Both the position numbers and the translations under genes were made by a program. DNA of 64,000 nucleotides from contig NZ_LZGL01000020.1 of NCBI RefSeq assembly GCF_001690685.1, positions 210,486-274,485 on the forward strand. Reading direction: 5' to 3'. Under the pieces are notes generated by a model. It saw only the letters and a list, made by a program, of their open reading frames with translations, was not told the origin of the DNA and made no database searches. This DNA comes from Gilliamella sp. wkB112. Lineage in GTDB: Bacteria > Pseudomonadota > Gammaproteobacteria > Enterobacterales > Orbaceae. This document shows positions 34,157-44,683 of the stretch, piece after piece. Positions within the stretch are counted from its first letter, which is position 1. Every line of letters begins with the position of its first letter.

Positions 34157-34540
34157 ATGATTACAGGTATCCAAATTACTAAAGCAAATAATGCAGCTCT
34201 TCTTAATTCTTTTTGGTTATTAGATGATTCAACAAAAGAAGCTCGTTGTGTTGCTGCTAAATCAGTATATAAAGAAGATCAAGTAATTCCAACTGCTGAA
34301 CTTGGTCAATTCGAATATCGTGAAGTACCACTAGATATTGCACCAACAGTTAAAGTTGAAGGTGGTCAACACTTAAACGTTAATGTTCTTCGTCGTGAAA
34401 CATTAGAAGATGCAGTTAAACATCCTGAGAAATACCCGCAATTAACAATTCGTGTCTCTGGTTATGCAGTGCGCTTCAATTCATTAACTGCTGAACAACA
34501 ACGCGATGTTATTGCTCGTACATTTACTACTAAGATCTAA
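34157..34540 (+). CDS. grcA: Autonomous glycyl radical cofactor GrcA
   Basis: 127 residues, as in E. coli YfiD. It is a spare glycyl-radical domain that rescues oxygen-damaged pyruvate formate-lyase. The C-terminal half ([20 protein letters not shown]) and the radical motif [13 protein letters not shown] are almost identical to E. coli. The ATG at 34157 is preferred over one at 34142 because GGAGG lies between them. An FNR-type site upstream implies anaerobic induction. Confidence 0.96.
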   Translation: MITGIQITKANNAALLNSFWLLDDSTKEARCVAAKSVYKEDQVIPTAELGQFEYREVPLDIAPTVKVEGGQHLNVNVLRRETLEDAVKHPEKYPQLTIRVSGYAVRFNSLTAEQQRDVIARTFTTKI

Positions 34541-34558
34541 GTTAATGTTACGAATTTT

Positions 34559-34586
34559 AAAACCCAGCAACTGCTGGGTTTTTATT
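34559..34586 (+). terminator. Intrinsic terminator of grcA
   Basis: AAACCCAGCA (34560-34569) and TGCTGGGTTT (34572-34581), followed by a T-rich tail. Confidence 0.88.
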
Positions 34587-34648
34587 TATAAAGAAGTTAA
34601 GTTCTATTAGTTCATCCAATCACATCTTTATTAACTAATTTAGTATAA

Positions 34649-34682
34649 ATAAAAAGGCGAGATCAGTAACCTAACCTCGCCA
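34649..34682 (-). terminator. Intrinsic terminator of dnaKJ
   Basis: On the minus strand GGCGAG and CTCGCC (34676-34681 and 34656-34661 on plus) enclose a 14-nt loop and are followed by TTTTT, just past the dnaJ stop. Confidence 0.82.
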
Positions 34683-34702
34683 TCAATATATAATAATTAG
34701 TT

Positions 34703-35830
34703 TTACCCAAAAAACTTTTTCACTTTGTCAAAAAAGCTCTTTTCTTTTGGGCTATGCTTTGAGCTTTTATCTGCTTTAAAGCTTTCGCTCAATTCTTTAA
34801 GTAACTCTTTCTGTTTATTAGTTAAGTTGACAGGTGTTTCAACCACCACATGACAGTAAAGATCACCCATTGCACTACCGCGTAAAGACTTAATACCTTT
34901 ACCCCTTAATCTAAACATTTTACCAGTTTGTGTTTCCGCTGGAATGGTTAAACTTACCTTACCATTAAGAGTTGGTACTTCAACTTCACCACCTAAAGAT
35001 GCTAATGCAATATTAATTGGAATTTCACAATGAAGATTTGAACCATCACGCTCAAAAATAGCATGAGATCTAACTTGTACTTGAACATATAGATCACCTG
35101 CGGGCGCTCCATTTAAACCAGCTTCACCTTCACCAGATAATCTAATACGGTTTCCAGTATCGACACCAGCCGGAATCGTAACCGACAATGTCTTAGTTTT
35201 TTGTATTCGACCTTCACCATGACATTTCTTACAAGGATTTTTAACAACTTTACCTCGACCATGACAAGTTGGACACTCTTGTTGTACGGCAAAAAATCCT
35301 TGTCGCATTTGTACTACACCAGCGCCATGGCAAGTATCACAGGTCACTACATCAGACGCTTTCTCTGTTCCTTGCCCATGACAAGTATCACACGAAACCC
35401 ATGTTGGCACTTTTATTTCTTTTTTAACGCCAGCTGCTGCTTCTTCTAATGTTAGCGTAATGTTATATTGTAAATCAGCCCCTCTTGATGGACCATGTCC
35501 ACCACGTCCGCGACCACCACCAAAAAAGTCACTAAAGATATCATCAAAAGCGGAACCACCACCAAAGCCACCAAATCCACCTGCTCCAGCCCCAAATCCT
35601 TGTTCGAAAGCGGCATGCCCATATTGATCATAAGCTGCTTTCTTTTGTTCATCAGTTAAGATTTCATAAGCTTCTTTGACTTCTTTAAATTTAGCTTCTG
35701 CTTCTGCTTTATTATCCTGATTTTTATCTGGATGATATTTCATGGCTAGGCGCTTATAGGCTTTTTTTATCTCACTTTCAGTGGCATTTTTACTTACGCC
35801 TAATATTTCATAATAATCTTTCTTCGCCAT
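34703..35830 (-). CDS. dnaJ: Chaperone DnaJ
   Basis: 375 residues (376 in E. coli). The J domain has HPD at 33-35, followed by a Gly/Phe-rich linker (about 75-110) and four CxxCxGxG zinc repeats ([32 protein letters not shown]). The C-terminal client-binding domains follow. It stimulates the DnaK ATPase. It is second gene after dnaK, with a hairpin in the 125-bp gap. Confidence 0.97.
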   Translation of the reverse strand: MAKKDYYEILGVSKNATESEIKKAYKRLAMKYHPDKNQDNKAEAEAKFKEVKEAYEILTDEQKKAAYDQYGHAAFEQGFGAGAGGFGGFGGGSAFDDIFSDFFGGGRGRGGHGPSRGADLQYNITLTLEEAAAGVKKEIKVPTWVSCDTCHGQGTEKASDVVTCDTCHGAGVVQMRQGFFAVQQECPTCHGRGKVVKNPCKKCHGEGRIQKTKTLSVTIPAGVDTGNRIRLSGEGEAGLNGAPAGDLYVQVQVRSHAIFERDGSNLHCEIPINIALASLGGEVEVPTLNGKVSLTIPAETQTGKMFRLRGKGIKSLRGSAMGDLYCHVVVETPVNLTNKQKELLKELSESFKADKSSKHSPKEKSFFDKVKKFFG

Positions 35831-35864
35831 AATTAACCTTTACTTTTTTCGTTGTAAATACAAC

Positions 35865-35896
35865 TAAACGGGCTTGAGTTACCCCTCGCCCGTTTA
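35865..35896 (-). terminator. Hairpin between dnaK and dnaJ
   Basis: TAAACGGGC (35865-35873) and GCCCGTTTA (35888-35896) form a 9-bp stem with no T-run after it on the minus strand. It probably stabilises the dnaK message or attenuates dnaJ rather than ending all transcription. Confidence 0.55.
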
Positions 35897-35955
35897 ATGT
35901 ATTATATGTTTAAAACTTGTTGAAATAACTCATTAAAAAACATAATAATTAACGT

Positions 35956-37875
35956 TTATTTTTTATCATCATCAACTTCTTTAAAATCAGCATCAACAAC
36001 ATCATCTTGAGTAGCAGAATTGCCACCTTGATTTTCTTGGGCTGTTTGTTCAGCTTGAGCTTGTTGTTGCGCTAATTCAAGCAATTTCTTAGATGCTTCC
36101 ATCAACGTATTAATTTTTGCTTCTATTTCAGCTTTATCTTCACCTCGAGCGGAAACTTCTAGAGCACTTACTGCATCTTCAATAGCTTTTTTATCATCAG
36201 CTGATAATTGATCACCAGACTCTGCCACTTGTTTACGAGTTGAATGAACCAGATGATCTGCTTGGTTACGAATTTGTGCCAATTCTTCAAATTTACGGTC
36301 AGCATCTGCATTAGCTTCCGCGTCATGAACCATTTTTTGAATTTCTTCTTCACTTAATCCAGAAGAAGCTTTAATAGTAATATTTTGTTCACGTCCAGTA
36401 TTCTTATCTTTTGCTGATACATGCAAAATACCATCGGCATCAATATCAAAAGTAACTTCAATTTGTGGCATACCACGCGGAGCTGCTTGAATACCATCTA
36501 AATTGAATTGACCTAATGATTTATTATCACTGGCACGTTTACGTTCACCTTGTAACACGTGAATAGTTACCGCTGACTGATTATCTTCAGCTGTTGAGAA
36601 CACTTGACTATGTTTTGTTGGAATAGTAGTGTTTTTCTCAATTAAGGTAGTCATTACACCACCCATAGTCTCAATACCTAAAGACAATGGTGTTACATCA
36701 AGTAATAATACATCTTTAACATCACCACCTAACACACCACCTTGTACTGCTGCACCTACAGCCACAGCTTCGTCAGGGTTAACATCTTTACGTGGCTCTT
36801 TACCAAAGAAGTCAGCAACCGCTTTTTGTACCATTGGCATACGTGTTTGACCACCAACCAAAATCACATCTTTAATATCTGATACCGAAAGACCAGCATC
36901 TTGTAATGCAGTTTTAACAGGATCCATTGAACGTTTAACTAAATCTTCAACTAAAGATTCAAGTTTAGCTCGTGTTACTTTGATATTTAAGTGTTTTGGT
37001 CCTGTTGCATCTGCTGTGATATATGGTAAGTTAATATCCGTTTGTTGTGCTGATGATAATTCGATCTTAGCTTTTTCTGCTGCTTCTTTTAAACGTTGCA
37101 TGGCTAGTGGATCATTTTTAAGATCGAAACCTTGCTCACGTTTAAATTCATCAACTAAATAGTTAATTAAGCGAGAATCAAAGTCTTCACCACCTAAGTG
37201 AGTATCACCATTTGTTGCTAATACTTCAAATGTCTTTTCACCGTCAACATCATCAATTTCAATAATTGAGATATCGAATGTACCACCACCAAGGTCATAC
37301 ACAGCAATAGTACGATTACCCACATCTTTATCTAAACCATAGGCCAGAGCTGCTGCTGTAGGTTCGTTGATAATACGTTTAACATCAAGACCTGCAATAC
37401 GACCAGCATCTTTGGTTGCTTGACGTTGAGCATCATTAAAATATGCAGGAACAGTAATAACAGCTTCAGTAACTGCTTCGCCTAAATAATCTTCTGCAGT
37501 TTTTTTCATTTTCTTTAATACTTCAGCAGAAATTTGTGGTGGAGCAATTTTTTGACCTTTAACATCAACCCATGCATCGCCATTATCAGCTTTTACAATT
37601 TTGTATGGCATAATACCAACATCACGTTGCACTTCAGCATCTTCATAGCGACGACCGATTAAACGTTTAATTGCAAATAATGTGTTTTGCGGATTAGTTA
37701 CTGCTTGACGTTTTGCTGGTTGACCAACAAGAATTTCGCCATCTTGTGTATAAGCAATAATTGATGGAGTTGTACGGTCACCTTCTGCATTTTCTAATAC
37801 TTTTGCTTGACCATTATCCATTACCGCAACACATGAATTTGTCGTACCTAAATCTATACCAATAATTTTACCCAT
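35956..37875 (-). CDS. dnaK: Chaperone DnaK (Hsp70)
   Basis: 639 residues. The nucleotide-binding domain has [33 protein letters not shown] and [15 protein letters not shown]. The [14 protein letters not shown] segment leads into the substrate-binding domain, and a helical lid ends in a Gln-rich stretch and the [16 protein letters not shown] tail typical of enterobacterial DnaK. AGGAGAAAG precedes the ATG. It is transcribed first in dnaK-dnaJ from a sigma32-type promoter, and is divergent from satP, an adjacency also seen in E. coli. Confidence 0.98.
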   Translation of the reverse strand: MGKIIGIDLGTTNSCVAVMDNGQAKVLENAEGDRTTPSIIAYTQDGEILVGQPAKRQAVTNPQNTLFAIKRLIGRRYEDAEVQRDVGIMPYKIVKADNGDAWVDVKGQKIAPPQISAEVLKKMKKTAEDYLGEAVTEAVITVPAYFNDAQRQATKDAGRIAGLDVKRIINEPTAAALAYGLDKDVGNRTIAVYDLGGGTFDISIIEIDDVDGEKTFEVLATNGDTHLGGEDFDSRLINYLVDEFKREQGFDLKNDPLAMQRLKEAAEKAKIELSSAQQTDINLPYITADATGPKHLNIKVTRAKLESLVEDLVKRSMDPVKTALQDAGLSVSDIKDVILVGGQTRMPMVQKAVADFFGKEPRKDVNPDEAVAVGAAVQGGVLGGDVKDVLLLDVTPLSLGIETMGGVMTTLIEKNTTIPTKHSQVFSTAEDNQSAVTIHVLQGERKRASDNKSLGQFNLDGIQAAPRGMPQIEVTFDIDADGILHVSAKDKNTGREQNITIKASSGLSEEEIQKMVHDAEANADADRKFEELAQIRNQADHLVHSTRKQVAESGDQLSADDKKAIEDAVSALEVSARGEDKAEIEAKINTLMEASKKLLELAQQQAQAEQTAQENQGGNSATQDDVVDADFKEVDDDKK

Positions 37876-37976
37876 AATCTCTTTCTCCTCGAAATCTGTA
37901 TTTTATTCTTTGTATATAAGTCTTAAATCTTAATTTTCAAGCCTTTAATTTAACAAAGAACTGTTTTTGTTTTCAC

Positions 37977-38010
37977 ATAGATGGGAACATTATTAGCAAT
38001 ATCAAGGGGT
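37977..38010 (-). promoter_or_regulatory. Sigma32-type heat-shock promoter of dnaK
   Basis: On the minus strand CCCCTTGAT (-35, plus 38001-38009) and CCCATCTAT (-10, plus 37977-37985) have 15 nt between them, matching the known heat-shock pattern CTTGAAA / CCCCAT-T. The start point would be about 100 nt before the dnaK ATG. Confidence 0.75.
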
Positions 38011-38104
38011 AAAAAAATAATTTTTTCATAGTTCTTGATTGATAAGGGTTCTGCACTTATTATTGCGCTCTTTTTTTATATAAAATTTAATTTATAGGAT
38101 CTAT

Positions 38105-38683
38105 ATGCAACAAACAAAACTTGCCAATCCTGGCCCCCTTGGTTTGATGGGATTTGGAATGACTACAATTTTATTAAATATTCATAATGCCGGATTTTTC
38201 CCTGTTATGACTGCAATTGTTTCAATGGGTATTTTTTATGGTGGTCTTGCACAAGTGATTGCTGGTATTTTAGAGTTTAAAAAAGGTAATACATTTGGTA
38301 CAACAGCATTTACATCTTATGGTTTTTTCTGGATTGCACTGGTGGGAATTTGGTATTTACCAACTTCACCAGCAACTACAACAACTAATGCAATATTTGT
38401 TGGTATTTTCCTTGCGTTATGGGGTATTTTCACCGCCTTTATGTTTATTGGAACCTTAAAAGCAAATCGTGCATTGCAATTTGTTTTTGCTAGCTTAACA
38501 ATTTTATTTGCTTTACTAGCTATTGGTAATATTTCAGGAAATCACGATATTATTCATATAGCTGGTTTTGAAGGAATTATTTGTGGCGCTAGCGCTATTT
38601 ATCTGGCTATGGCAGAAGTCATTAATGAACAATATGGCCGCACAGTTCTACCAATTGGTTCACCTAAAGGATCTACACATTAA
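38105..38683 (+). CDS. satP: Acetate/succinate:proton symporter SatP
   Basis: 192 residues (188 in E. coli YaaH), six membrane helices, AceTr family. The signature NPGPLGLMGFGMTTILLN and FYGGLAQVIAGILEFKKGNTF match E. coli closely, as do GASAIYLAMAEV and GRTVLPIG at the C-terminus. It is monocistronic and divergent from dnaK, with a terminator after it. Confidence 0.95.
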   Translation: MQQTKLANPGPLGLMGFGMTTILLNIHNAGFFPVMTAIVSMGIFYGGLAQVIAGILEFKKGNTFGTTAFTSYGFFWIALVGIWYLPTSPATTTTNAIFVGIFLALWGIFTAFMFIGTLKANRALQFVFASLTILFALLAIGNISGNHDIIHIAGFEGIICGASAIYLAMAEVINEQYGRTVLPIGSPKGSTH

Positions 38684-38715
38684 AATAATTTCATAATATA
38701 AAAATCTACCAAAAT

Positions 38716-38741
38716 AAAAAACGGGGCTTATCCCCGTTTTT
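38716..38741. terminator. Bidirectional terminator between satP and asnB
   Basis: AAAAACGGGG (38717-38726) and CCCCGTTTTT (38732-38741) with a 5-nt loop. There are T-runs on both strands, suiting the convergent satP and asnB genes. Confidence 0.88.
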
Positions 38742-38765
38742 CAATATTATAATTATAAAAGTATA

Positions 38766-40439
38766 TTACTTTTTATATGCATCATTATGCACACCAACTG
38801 CCGCTCGTCCTGATGGGTCATTAAGATTTTTGAATGACTCATCCCATTCGATCGCTTTAGCGGTTGAACATGCAACCGTAGGGCCACCAGGTACACACTG
38901 AGCTGCACTTTCAAGCGGGAATAATTCATCAAAAATTTCACGATACATATAAGCTTCTTTGCTTGCTGGTGTATTGTATGGAAAGCGGAATTTAGCATTT
39001 TCTAATTGTTGATCCGTAATTTTACTTTCTGCAATTTCCTTTAAAGTATCTATCCAGCTGTAGCCGACACCATCAGAGAATTGTTCTTTTTGACGCCAAA
39101 TAACCGATGCAGGTAGGTAGGATTCAAATGCTTCTCGCACAATATGTTTTTCCATTTTGCCATTACTACCACACATTTTATCTTTCGGATTAATACGCAT
39201 GGCCACATCTAAGAATTTTTTATCAAGGAAAGGCACTCGAGCTTCAACCCCCCAAGCTGCCATTGCCTTATTGGCTCGAGCACAATCATACATATGCAGT
39301 GCTGCTAATTTACGTACTGTCTCTTCATGGAATTCTTTGGCATTTGGCGCTTTATGGAAGTAAAGGTAACCACCGAATACTTCATCAGCACCTTCGCCAG
39401 AAAGCACCATTTTAATACCCATGGCTTTAATTTTTCTTGCCATTAAGTACATAGGTGTTGAGGCACGAATAGTGGTAACATCGTAAGTTTCAATAAAGTA
39501 GATCACATCACGAATCGCATCAATACCTTCTTGTATAGTAAAGTTAATTTCGTGGTGCACAGTACCTAGATGATTTGCTACCGCTTGCGCCGCTTTAAGA
39601 TCTGGCGCACCTTTAAGACCAACAGCAAATGAATGTAGTTGAGGCCACCAAGCTTCTGATTTTTCCTGATCTTCAACGCGACGAGCAGAGAACTTTTTAG
39701 TAATGGCAGAAATAACAGAAGAATCTAATCCACCAGATAATAACACCCCATAAGGTACATCAGACATAAGGTGACTTTTTACTGATTCTTCTAAAGCAAC
39801 ACGTAACGCATTAATATCAGTCTTATTATCTTTAACATTATCATAATCCATCCAATCGCGTTTATAATAAGGTTTTATTTCACCTTCGGTACTAGATAGA
39901 TAACTCCCAGGAGGGAAAGCTGCAATAGTTTTACAAATAGGAACTAATGCTTTCATTTCGGAAGCTACATAAAATGTCCCGTTTTCATCATAACCTGTAT
40001 ACATTGGAATAATACCAATGTGATCACGACCAATAAAATAACTACCTTTATTAATATCATAAAGAATAAAAGCAAACATACCTTGTAATTCATCTAGGCA
40101 GTGAATACCTTTTTCTTGGTAAAGCGCTAGAATCACTTCACAATCAGATCCGGTTTGGAATTCATAACGATCTTTGTACTGATTTCGGAGTTCTTGATGA
40201 TTATATATTTCGCCATTTACTGCTAAAACTAGAGTTTTATCTTTATTATAAAGCGGTTGAGCACCAGTATTAACATCCACAATTGATAGACGTTCATGCG
40301 CTAAAATTGCTTTATCAGAGGCAAAAATACCAGACCAGTCAGGGCCACGATGACGCATTAAGCTTGATAATTCTAATGCTTTAGTTCGTAGTTGTTCTGG
40401 ATCTGACTTAATATCAAGAATACCTAAAATCGAACACAT
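38766..40439 (-). CDS. asnB: Asparagine synthetase B (glutamine-hydrolysing)
   Basis: 557 residues (554 in E. coli). The N-terminal amidotransferase has catalytic Cys2 (MCSILGI) with RHRGPDWSG and VNGEIYNHQELR. The C-terminal synthetase has the PP-loop LLSGGLDSSVISAI and SGEGADEVFGGYLY. It makes asparagine from aspartate, ATP and glutamine. GGAG precedes the ATG. The 220 nt upstream show no gene. tRNA-Asn elsewhere in the window is unrelated in arrangement. Confidence 0.96.
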   Translation of the reverse strand: MCSILGILDIKSDPEQLRTKALELSSLMRHRGPDWSGIFASDKAILAHERLSIVDVNTGAQPLYNKDKTLVLAVNGEIYNHQELRNQYKDRYEFQTGSDCEVILALYQEKGIHCLDELQGMFAFILYDINKGSYFIGRDHIGIIPMYTGYDENGTFYVASEMKALVPICKTIAAFPPGSYLSSTEGEIKPYYKRDWMDYDNVKDNKTDINALRVALEESVKSHLMSDVPYGVLLSGGLDSSVISAITKKFSARRVEDQEKSEAWWPQLHSFAVGLKGAPDLKAAQAVANHLGTVHHEINFTIQEGIDAIRDVIYFIETYDVTTIRASTPMYLMARKIKAMGIKMVLSGEGADEVFGGYLYFHKAPNAKEFHEETVRKLAALHMYDCARANKAMAAWGVEARVPFLDKKFLDVAMRINPKDKMCGSNGKMEKHIVREAFESYLPASVIWRQKEQFSDGVGYSWIDTLKEIAESKITDQQLENAKFRFPYNTPASKEAYMYREIFDELFPLESAAQCVPGGPTVACSTAKAIEWDESFKNLNDPSGRAAVGVHNDAYKK

Positions 40440-40659
40440 TGATTTTCTCCATTTAAAATCGCCAAAGCGATATTATTTACAAGTAAAAAAGACTTATTAT
40501 ATGAAAATTTGCGGCTATTTTTTATATTAATTAGCTTTAGGGATCTATTGCAAAAATAACCACCCTAAAATTTCCAGTTTAAACAGAATACACATTAATT
40601 ATATACAATTAAAGTACAATATCATTATACTTTTCCTATTGTTGCAAAATATAACATTA

Positions 40660-41004
40660 TTATTTTTTTTGCCATTGACCTTGTTGCTTTATGTATTGGC
40701 CGGCAGGAGTTTTCTCTTGCGCTTTACTGCCAGCTCTTTTTTCTACTTCATTTAAAGGAACATTAGTTTCAGCTGATACTTTTTGATACTGCTGCTTGCG
40801 AGCTTGATTAATTAATTGGGCAATTTCACCCGCATTACCTTCACTGTTAACTATACCCAAATAACCATCTGCTTGTTCACCAACTAATCCTTTGGCTTTA
40901 GCCTGACTTAATGAATTCATAGCTTGATCTAAAGTTAAAGCACAAGCAGAGAAAGATAAAATCATAGTTAGCAATGCTATAGTTACTTTTTTATAAATAG
41001 TCAT
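40660..41004 (-). CDS. ydbL: YdbL family periplasmic protein (DUF1318)
   Basis: 114 residues from the ATG at 41004, which has a GAGG ribosome site; an open frame extends further upstream but lacks one. It has a signal peptide (about 1-25, ending in ACA) then LDQAMNSLSQAKAKGLVGEQADGYLG, the DUF1318 core. E. coli YdbL is the periplasmic chaperone-like partner of the YdbH-YnbE envelope bridge. It is last gene of ydbH-ynbE-ydbL. Confidence 0.88.
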   Translation of the reverse strand: MTIYKKVTIALLTMILSFSACALTLDQAMNSLSQAKAKGLVGEQADGYLGIVNSEGNAGEIAQLINQARKQQYQKVSAETNVPLNEVEKRAGSKAQEKTPAGQYIKQQGQWQKK

Positions 41005-41136
41005 AACAAACCTCTTAATAAATACTTTAATTTGTAATGAATCTGAAAGCGTAAAAAGAAAATTTTCATTCTGGTATTTTGGCTGACACAATCATTATTA
41101 CTGAAATAATAGTTAATAAAATTTAACTATCTTAAT

Positions 41137-41322
41137 TTAATAAAGACCTGATTTATTAATAATATTATCTAACGCCTTATCAACTTTAATATTAATTTCA
41201 TGATCAATTTTAACATTTAAATTAATATTAATAGGTTCACTGGGCGCTTGAACTTTAACTGTCGGTGAACACCCTAGCAATGTGCAACTCAATGCCATGA
41301 TTGCAATAATATTTCTTGTCAT
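41137..41322 (-). CDS. ynbE: YnbE-like outer-membrane lipoprotein
   Basis: 61 residues. Lipoprotein signal with lipobox LLGC (Cys18), then a short strand-forming segment (PININLNVKIDHEINIKVDK). E. coli YnbE oligomerises in the outer membrane and joins the C-terminus of YdbH. It sits 23 bp after ydbH. Confidence 0.88.
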   Translation of the reverse strand: MTRNIIAIMALSCTLLGCSPTVKVQAPSEPININLNVKIDHEINIKVDKALDNIINKSGLY

Positions 41323-41345
41323 AAACTAACCTCTTAATTATGAGA

Positions 41346-42932
41346 CTATTTTTTTAAACGCGCTTCAATACGTTTACGAATTGGCTCACTTATTTGATCT
41401 GACAATAGTAAACTCGTCATTAATTTAGCAACATTTTCTTCTAAGGTGATATTAAGATTAACTGCTTTGCCATTTTCGACATCCAAATTACTTCCTTGAA
41501 TATTTAATCCTAATTTAGCAATATCATTAGCATAATCTACCTTGCCAGTTAATTTAGTATAATGAAAATTCTTGAGAATATCAGTGAGTATTTTCATATT
41601 AGGATTGCTTTGCTCATAACTTTTTAGTGCTGCATTTTCAAATTGCAAATAACCTTCACCAAGGGTAACTAACTGACCATTTTTAATCATTAATTGTAAC
41701 ATAGTTGCATTATTTTTCTTGCTTGCAAGTAATGTAACTGGCAAAGAACCATCGATCGAACCTTCAGCTGCAAGTCCTTCCACCGGATATTTAGCAAAAA
41801 TATCTTTTAATTGAATTTGTTTAAGTCTTACATTAAATTGTTGTGGCAATTTAGCTAAATTCAATTTATTGTTTTCAAGTGCTACCGAACCAGAAAAAAT
41901 ATTAGCTTTAGCTTGCGTCCAAGTCAAAATACCTTTATTAATTGCTTTAAGTGAAGCTGCATAAGTACCAGCCAATTTTACCTTTTCAAAAACAATACCT
42001 ACATTGACTTGTTGAATATTTAACGCTGGTATTGCTATGTTAACTTGATTATCTTTAACAACAACGTTGGCAATCCCAGATGCAGATTTTATTTCACTAT
42101 TTAGATAAATTCCATTGAGTTTATTAATAATTAATTGTGCTGTTGCCGAAATTTGTTCACTCGTTAATGGGATTTTAGATTGAACTTGTAACTTTATTTT
42201 GCCAGCAGAGTTTGCAAACATCAAATCTTGAGAAATATTCAATTTTTCTAAACTAAACGATGCTTCATCTGAACTTGTTAAAGATAATTGATCATTGGTA
42301 ATCCATCCGATAAATGGCAATGTTATATTACCGTTTATTATTTCGGATTGGTTAAACATTGCTGTTAATAAACCATCTTGTAGATCAATTCGGGAATCTT
42401 TTTGATTCAAAGTTAATGTAGTAACAAGTTTAATAGTATTATGATCATTTGTCGTTATTGTTAAACGAATAGCTTGTTGCTGTTTAGTTATATCAACATC
42501 GAAGTTATACAATTCATTTTCTTGATTAAACCAGCGTAAGGAATCAACATGAATCGTCTTAGGCAACCAATAAAAAATGTTATCTATGGCAGATAAATTC
42601 AAATTTGTTGCACTTTCATCAACTACTTTATCAACGGGTTCTAGTGGTGATGTTGTTGAACTTTGTTGCCAATGGATATCAAGATCTGTTGCTGTTAGCT
42701 GTGACCATGAAATTAATAGATTTTTACCGATTATTGATAATTGTGAATGTTGGGAGATGGTTATTTCATCAAACGTGATCCCATCCAAACTGATTTTAGC
42801 ACCACTCCAGTCAATCGAAAGATCATACTTTTGCTTAAATGAACACCAATAATGCCATCCGATTAGAGAAGTAAACAAAATAATGAGTAAAAAACTCAAT
42901 AAAATCCAATAGCGTTTTTTTAAGCGAGTCAT
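41346..42932 (-). CDS. ydbH: YdbH-like AsmA-family envelope bridge protein (short form)
   Basis: 528 residues from ATG 42932 (a TTG 12 bp earlier is less likely). One N-terminal membrane anchor (YWILLSFLLIILFTSLIGW), then a long periplasmic beta-rich region with alternating polar/hydrophobic strands, as in the AsmA-like lipid-transfer proteins (YhdP, TamB, YdbH). The C-terminal block LDVENGKAVNLNITLEENVAKLM is the most family-like part. E. coli YdbH has about 880 residues, so this is much shorter. The ynbE and ydbL genes follow, which supports the identification. Confidence 0.85.
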   Translation of the reverse strand: MTRLKKRYWILLSFLLIILFTSLIGWHYWCSFKQKYDLSIDWSGAKISLDGITFDEITISQHSQLSIIGKNLLISWSQLTATDLDIHWQQSSTTSPLEPVDKVVDESATNLNLSAIDNIFYWLPKTIHVDSLRWFNQENELYNFDVDITKQQQAIRLTITTNDHNTIKLVTTLTLNQKDSRIDLQDGLLTAMFNQSEIINGNITLPFIGWITNDQLSLTSSDEASFSLEKLNISQDLMFANSAGKIKLQVQSKIPLTSEQISATAQLIINKLNGIYLNSEIKSASGIANVVVKDNQVNIAIPALNIQQVNVGIVFEKVKLAGTYAASLKAINKGILTWTQAKANIFSGSVALENNKLNLAKLPQQFNVRLKQIQLKDIFAKYPVEGLAAEGSIDGSLPVTLLASKKNNATMLQLMIKNGQLVTLGEGYLQFENAALKSYEQSNPNMKILTDILKNFHYTKLTGKVDYANDIAKLGLNIQGSNLDVENGKAVNLNITLEENVAKLMTSLLLSDQISEPIRKRIEARLKK

Positions 42933-42990
42933 ATAAACTCTCAATTTGAAAAGAGCTTATTGCCGGATTTACCGGCAATAACAAATTAGA

Positions 42991-44421
42991 TTACTCTTGT
43001 GCTTGTTCTCGCTGTTCAATATAAGCAAGGGCTTTATCAATTCTAGCAAGGGTTCGCTGTTTACCTACTGCAAAAACTGTCGCATCCACTGATGGAGATT
43101 GACCAATTCCTGTTACGGCTACCCGTAATGGCATACCAACTTTGCCCATCCCGACCTCAAGTTCAGTAGCTGTAGCTTCGATGACATGATGAATCTTATC
43201 AATTTGCCAATCAAAATCAGCAATGGCTTCAATTTTAGCCTTAATAGTAGCTAACGGAATTTTAGCAACCGGACGTAAATGTTTTTTGGCAGCATCGGCA
43301 TCAAAATCAGTAAAATCTTGATAACAATAAGCACAAGATTCAGCCATTTCTTTAAGCGTTTTACAGCGTTCGCCAAATAACTTAATAATAGTAATAAGAT
43401 CTGGCCCTTGGCTTAAATCATAGCCTTGCTTATTCATATGCCAAACCAAATGTTGCGCTACATAATCAGCATCTAAATGATTAATATAATGATGATTTAA
43501 CCACAATAATTTTTCGGTATTAAATGCACTTGCTGATTTGCTCACTGCATCTAATGTGAAATAACTCACCATTTCAGCTACAGAAAAGATTTCCTGATCA
43601 CCATGCGACCAACCAAGACGAACTAAGTAATTAAGTAATGCTTCGGGTAAATAACCATCATCACGATATTGCATCACGCTTACCGCACCATGGCGTTTTG
43701 ACAGTTTTTGCCCATCATCACCTAAAATCATTGATACATGCCCATATTCAGGCAGAGGTGCACCAAGTGCCTTTAAGATATTAATTTGCCGAGGAGTATT
43801 GTTAATATGATCCTCACCACGAATAACATGAGTTATTTCCATATCCCAATCATCTACCACTACACAGAAATTATAAGTGGGCGAGCCATCCGTTCGGCGA
43901 ATGATCAAATCATCAAGTTCTTTATTAGCAATTTCAATTGGACCACGAATTAAATCATTAAAAATAACCACACCATCAACCGGATTGGCAAAACGAACAA
44001 CATGTGGCTCATCATGCGAATGTTGCTTTTGCACGGCATCACAACGACAATGACCGTCATAACGTGCCTTTTCACCTTTTTCCATCTGCTCTTCGCGTAA
44101 TTTATCTAGACGCTCTTTAGAGCAGTAACAGCGATAAGCCGATCCTTTTTCTAACATTTCATCAATCACTTGATTATAGCGATCAAAACGTTTTGTTTGA
44201 AAATAAGGTCCCTCATCCCATGACAATTTTAACCAATTCATACCATCCATGATTGCTTCAATCGCTTCCGGAGTAGAACGCTCAAGATCGGTATCTTCAA
44301 TACGCAATACAAATGCGCCTTTAGCGTGGCGAGTATAGAGCCAAGAATAAAGTGCTGTACGAGCACCACCAACATGTAAATAACCGGTTGGACTCGGTGC
44401 AAAACGGGTTTTGATTTTCAT
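42991..44421 (-). CDS. gltX: Glutamyl-tRNA synthetase
   Basis: 476 residues (471 in E. coli), class I. HIGH-type motif in [23 protein letters not shown]-type [10 protein letters not shown]; Cys-rich insert with CYCSKE and [24 protein letters not shown] is intact. The 262-nt gap upstream toward polA holds a dispersed repeat and nothing resembling the Spot 42 RNA found next to polA in E. coli. Confidence 0.96.
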   Translation of the reverse strand: MKIKTRFAPSPTGYLHVGGARTALYSWLYTRHAKGAFVLRIEDTDLERSTPEAIEAIMDGMNWLKLSWDEGPYFQTKRFDRYNQVIDEMLEKGSAYRCYCSKERLDKLREEQMEKGEKARYDGHCRCDAVQKQHSHDEPHVVRFANPVDGVVIFNDLIRGPIEIANKELDDLIIRRTDGSPTYNFCVVVDDWDMEITHVIRGEDHINNTPRQINILKALGAPLPEYGHVSMILGDDGQKLSKRHGAVSVMQYRDDGYLPEALLNYLVRLGWSHGDQEIFSVAEMVSYFTLDAVSKSASAFNTEKLLWLNHHYINHLDADYVAQHLVWHMNKQGYDLSQGPDLITIIKLFGERCKTLKEMAESCAYCYQDFTDFDADAAKKHLRPVAKIPLATIKAKIEAIADFDWQIDKIHHVIEATATELEVGMGKVGMPLRVAVTGIGQSPSVDATVFAVGKQRTLARIDKALAYIEQREQAQE

Positions 44422-44600
44422 GAAATGATCCTACTTATAACTGAAATAAGTGTTTAACTAATAAAAAACAACCTAGCTCTTTCATCCTATTAGCCTTTAC
44501 CAACAGAACGATATGTTTATATAAATTTGATAGTCGCTTATTCTAACACGCTAAAAGGTTTCGGCAATAGCCATGTTATTACCCAGAATTTAGCCATTAA

Positions 44601-44633
44601 CATGTAAAAATGTTTCAGGAGCACATAACGTTT
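44601..44633 (-). repeat. Dispersed intergenic repeat, copy C
   Basis: On the minus strand AAACGTTATGTGCTCCTGAA followed by ACATTTTTACATG. It matches copy B in most positions. It lies upstream of gltX, in the same direction. Confidence 0.5.
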
Positions 44634-44683
44634 AAGTATAAAGACTGTTCAAGATATTGCTAATAAATACAATATTCCAGTAA

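Noticed and set aside
44422..44683. Spot 42-like small RNA next to polA
   Set aside because: The E. coli RNA lies near polA, but the sequence here shows no match to it and no terminator hairpin with a T-run.
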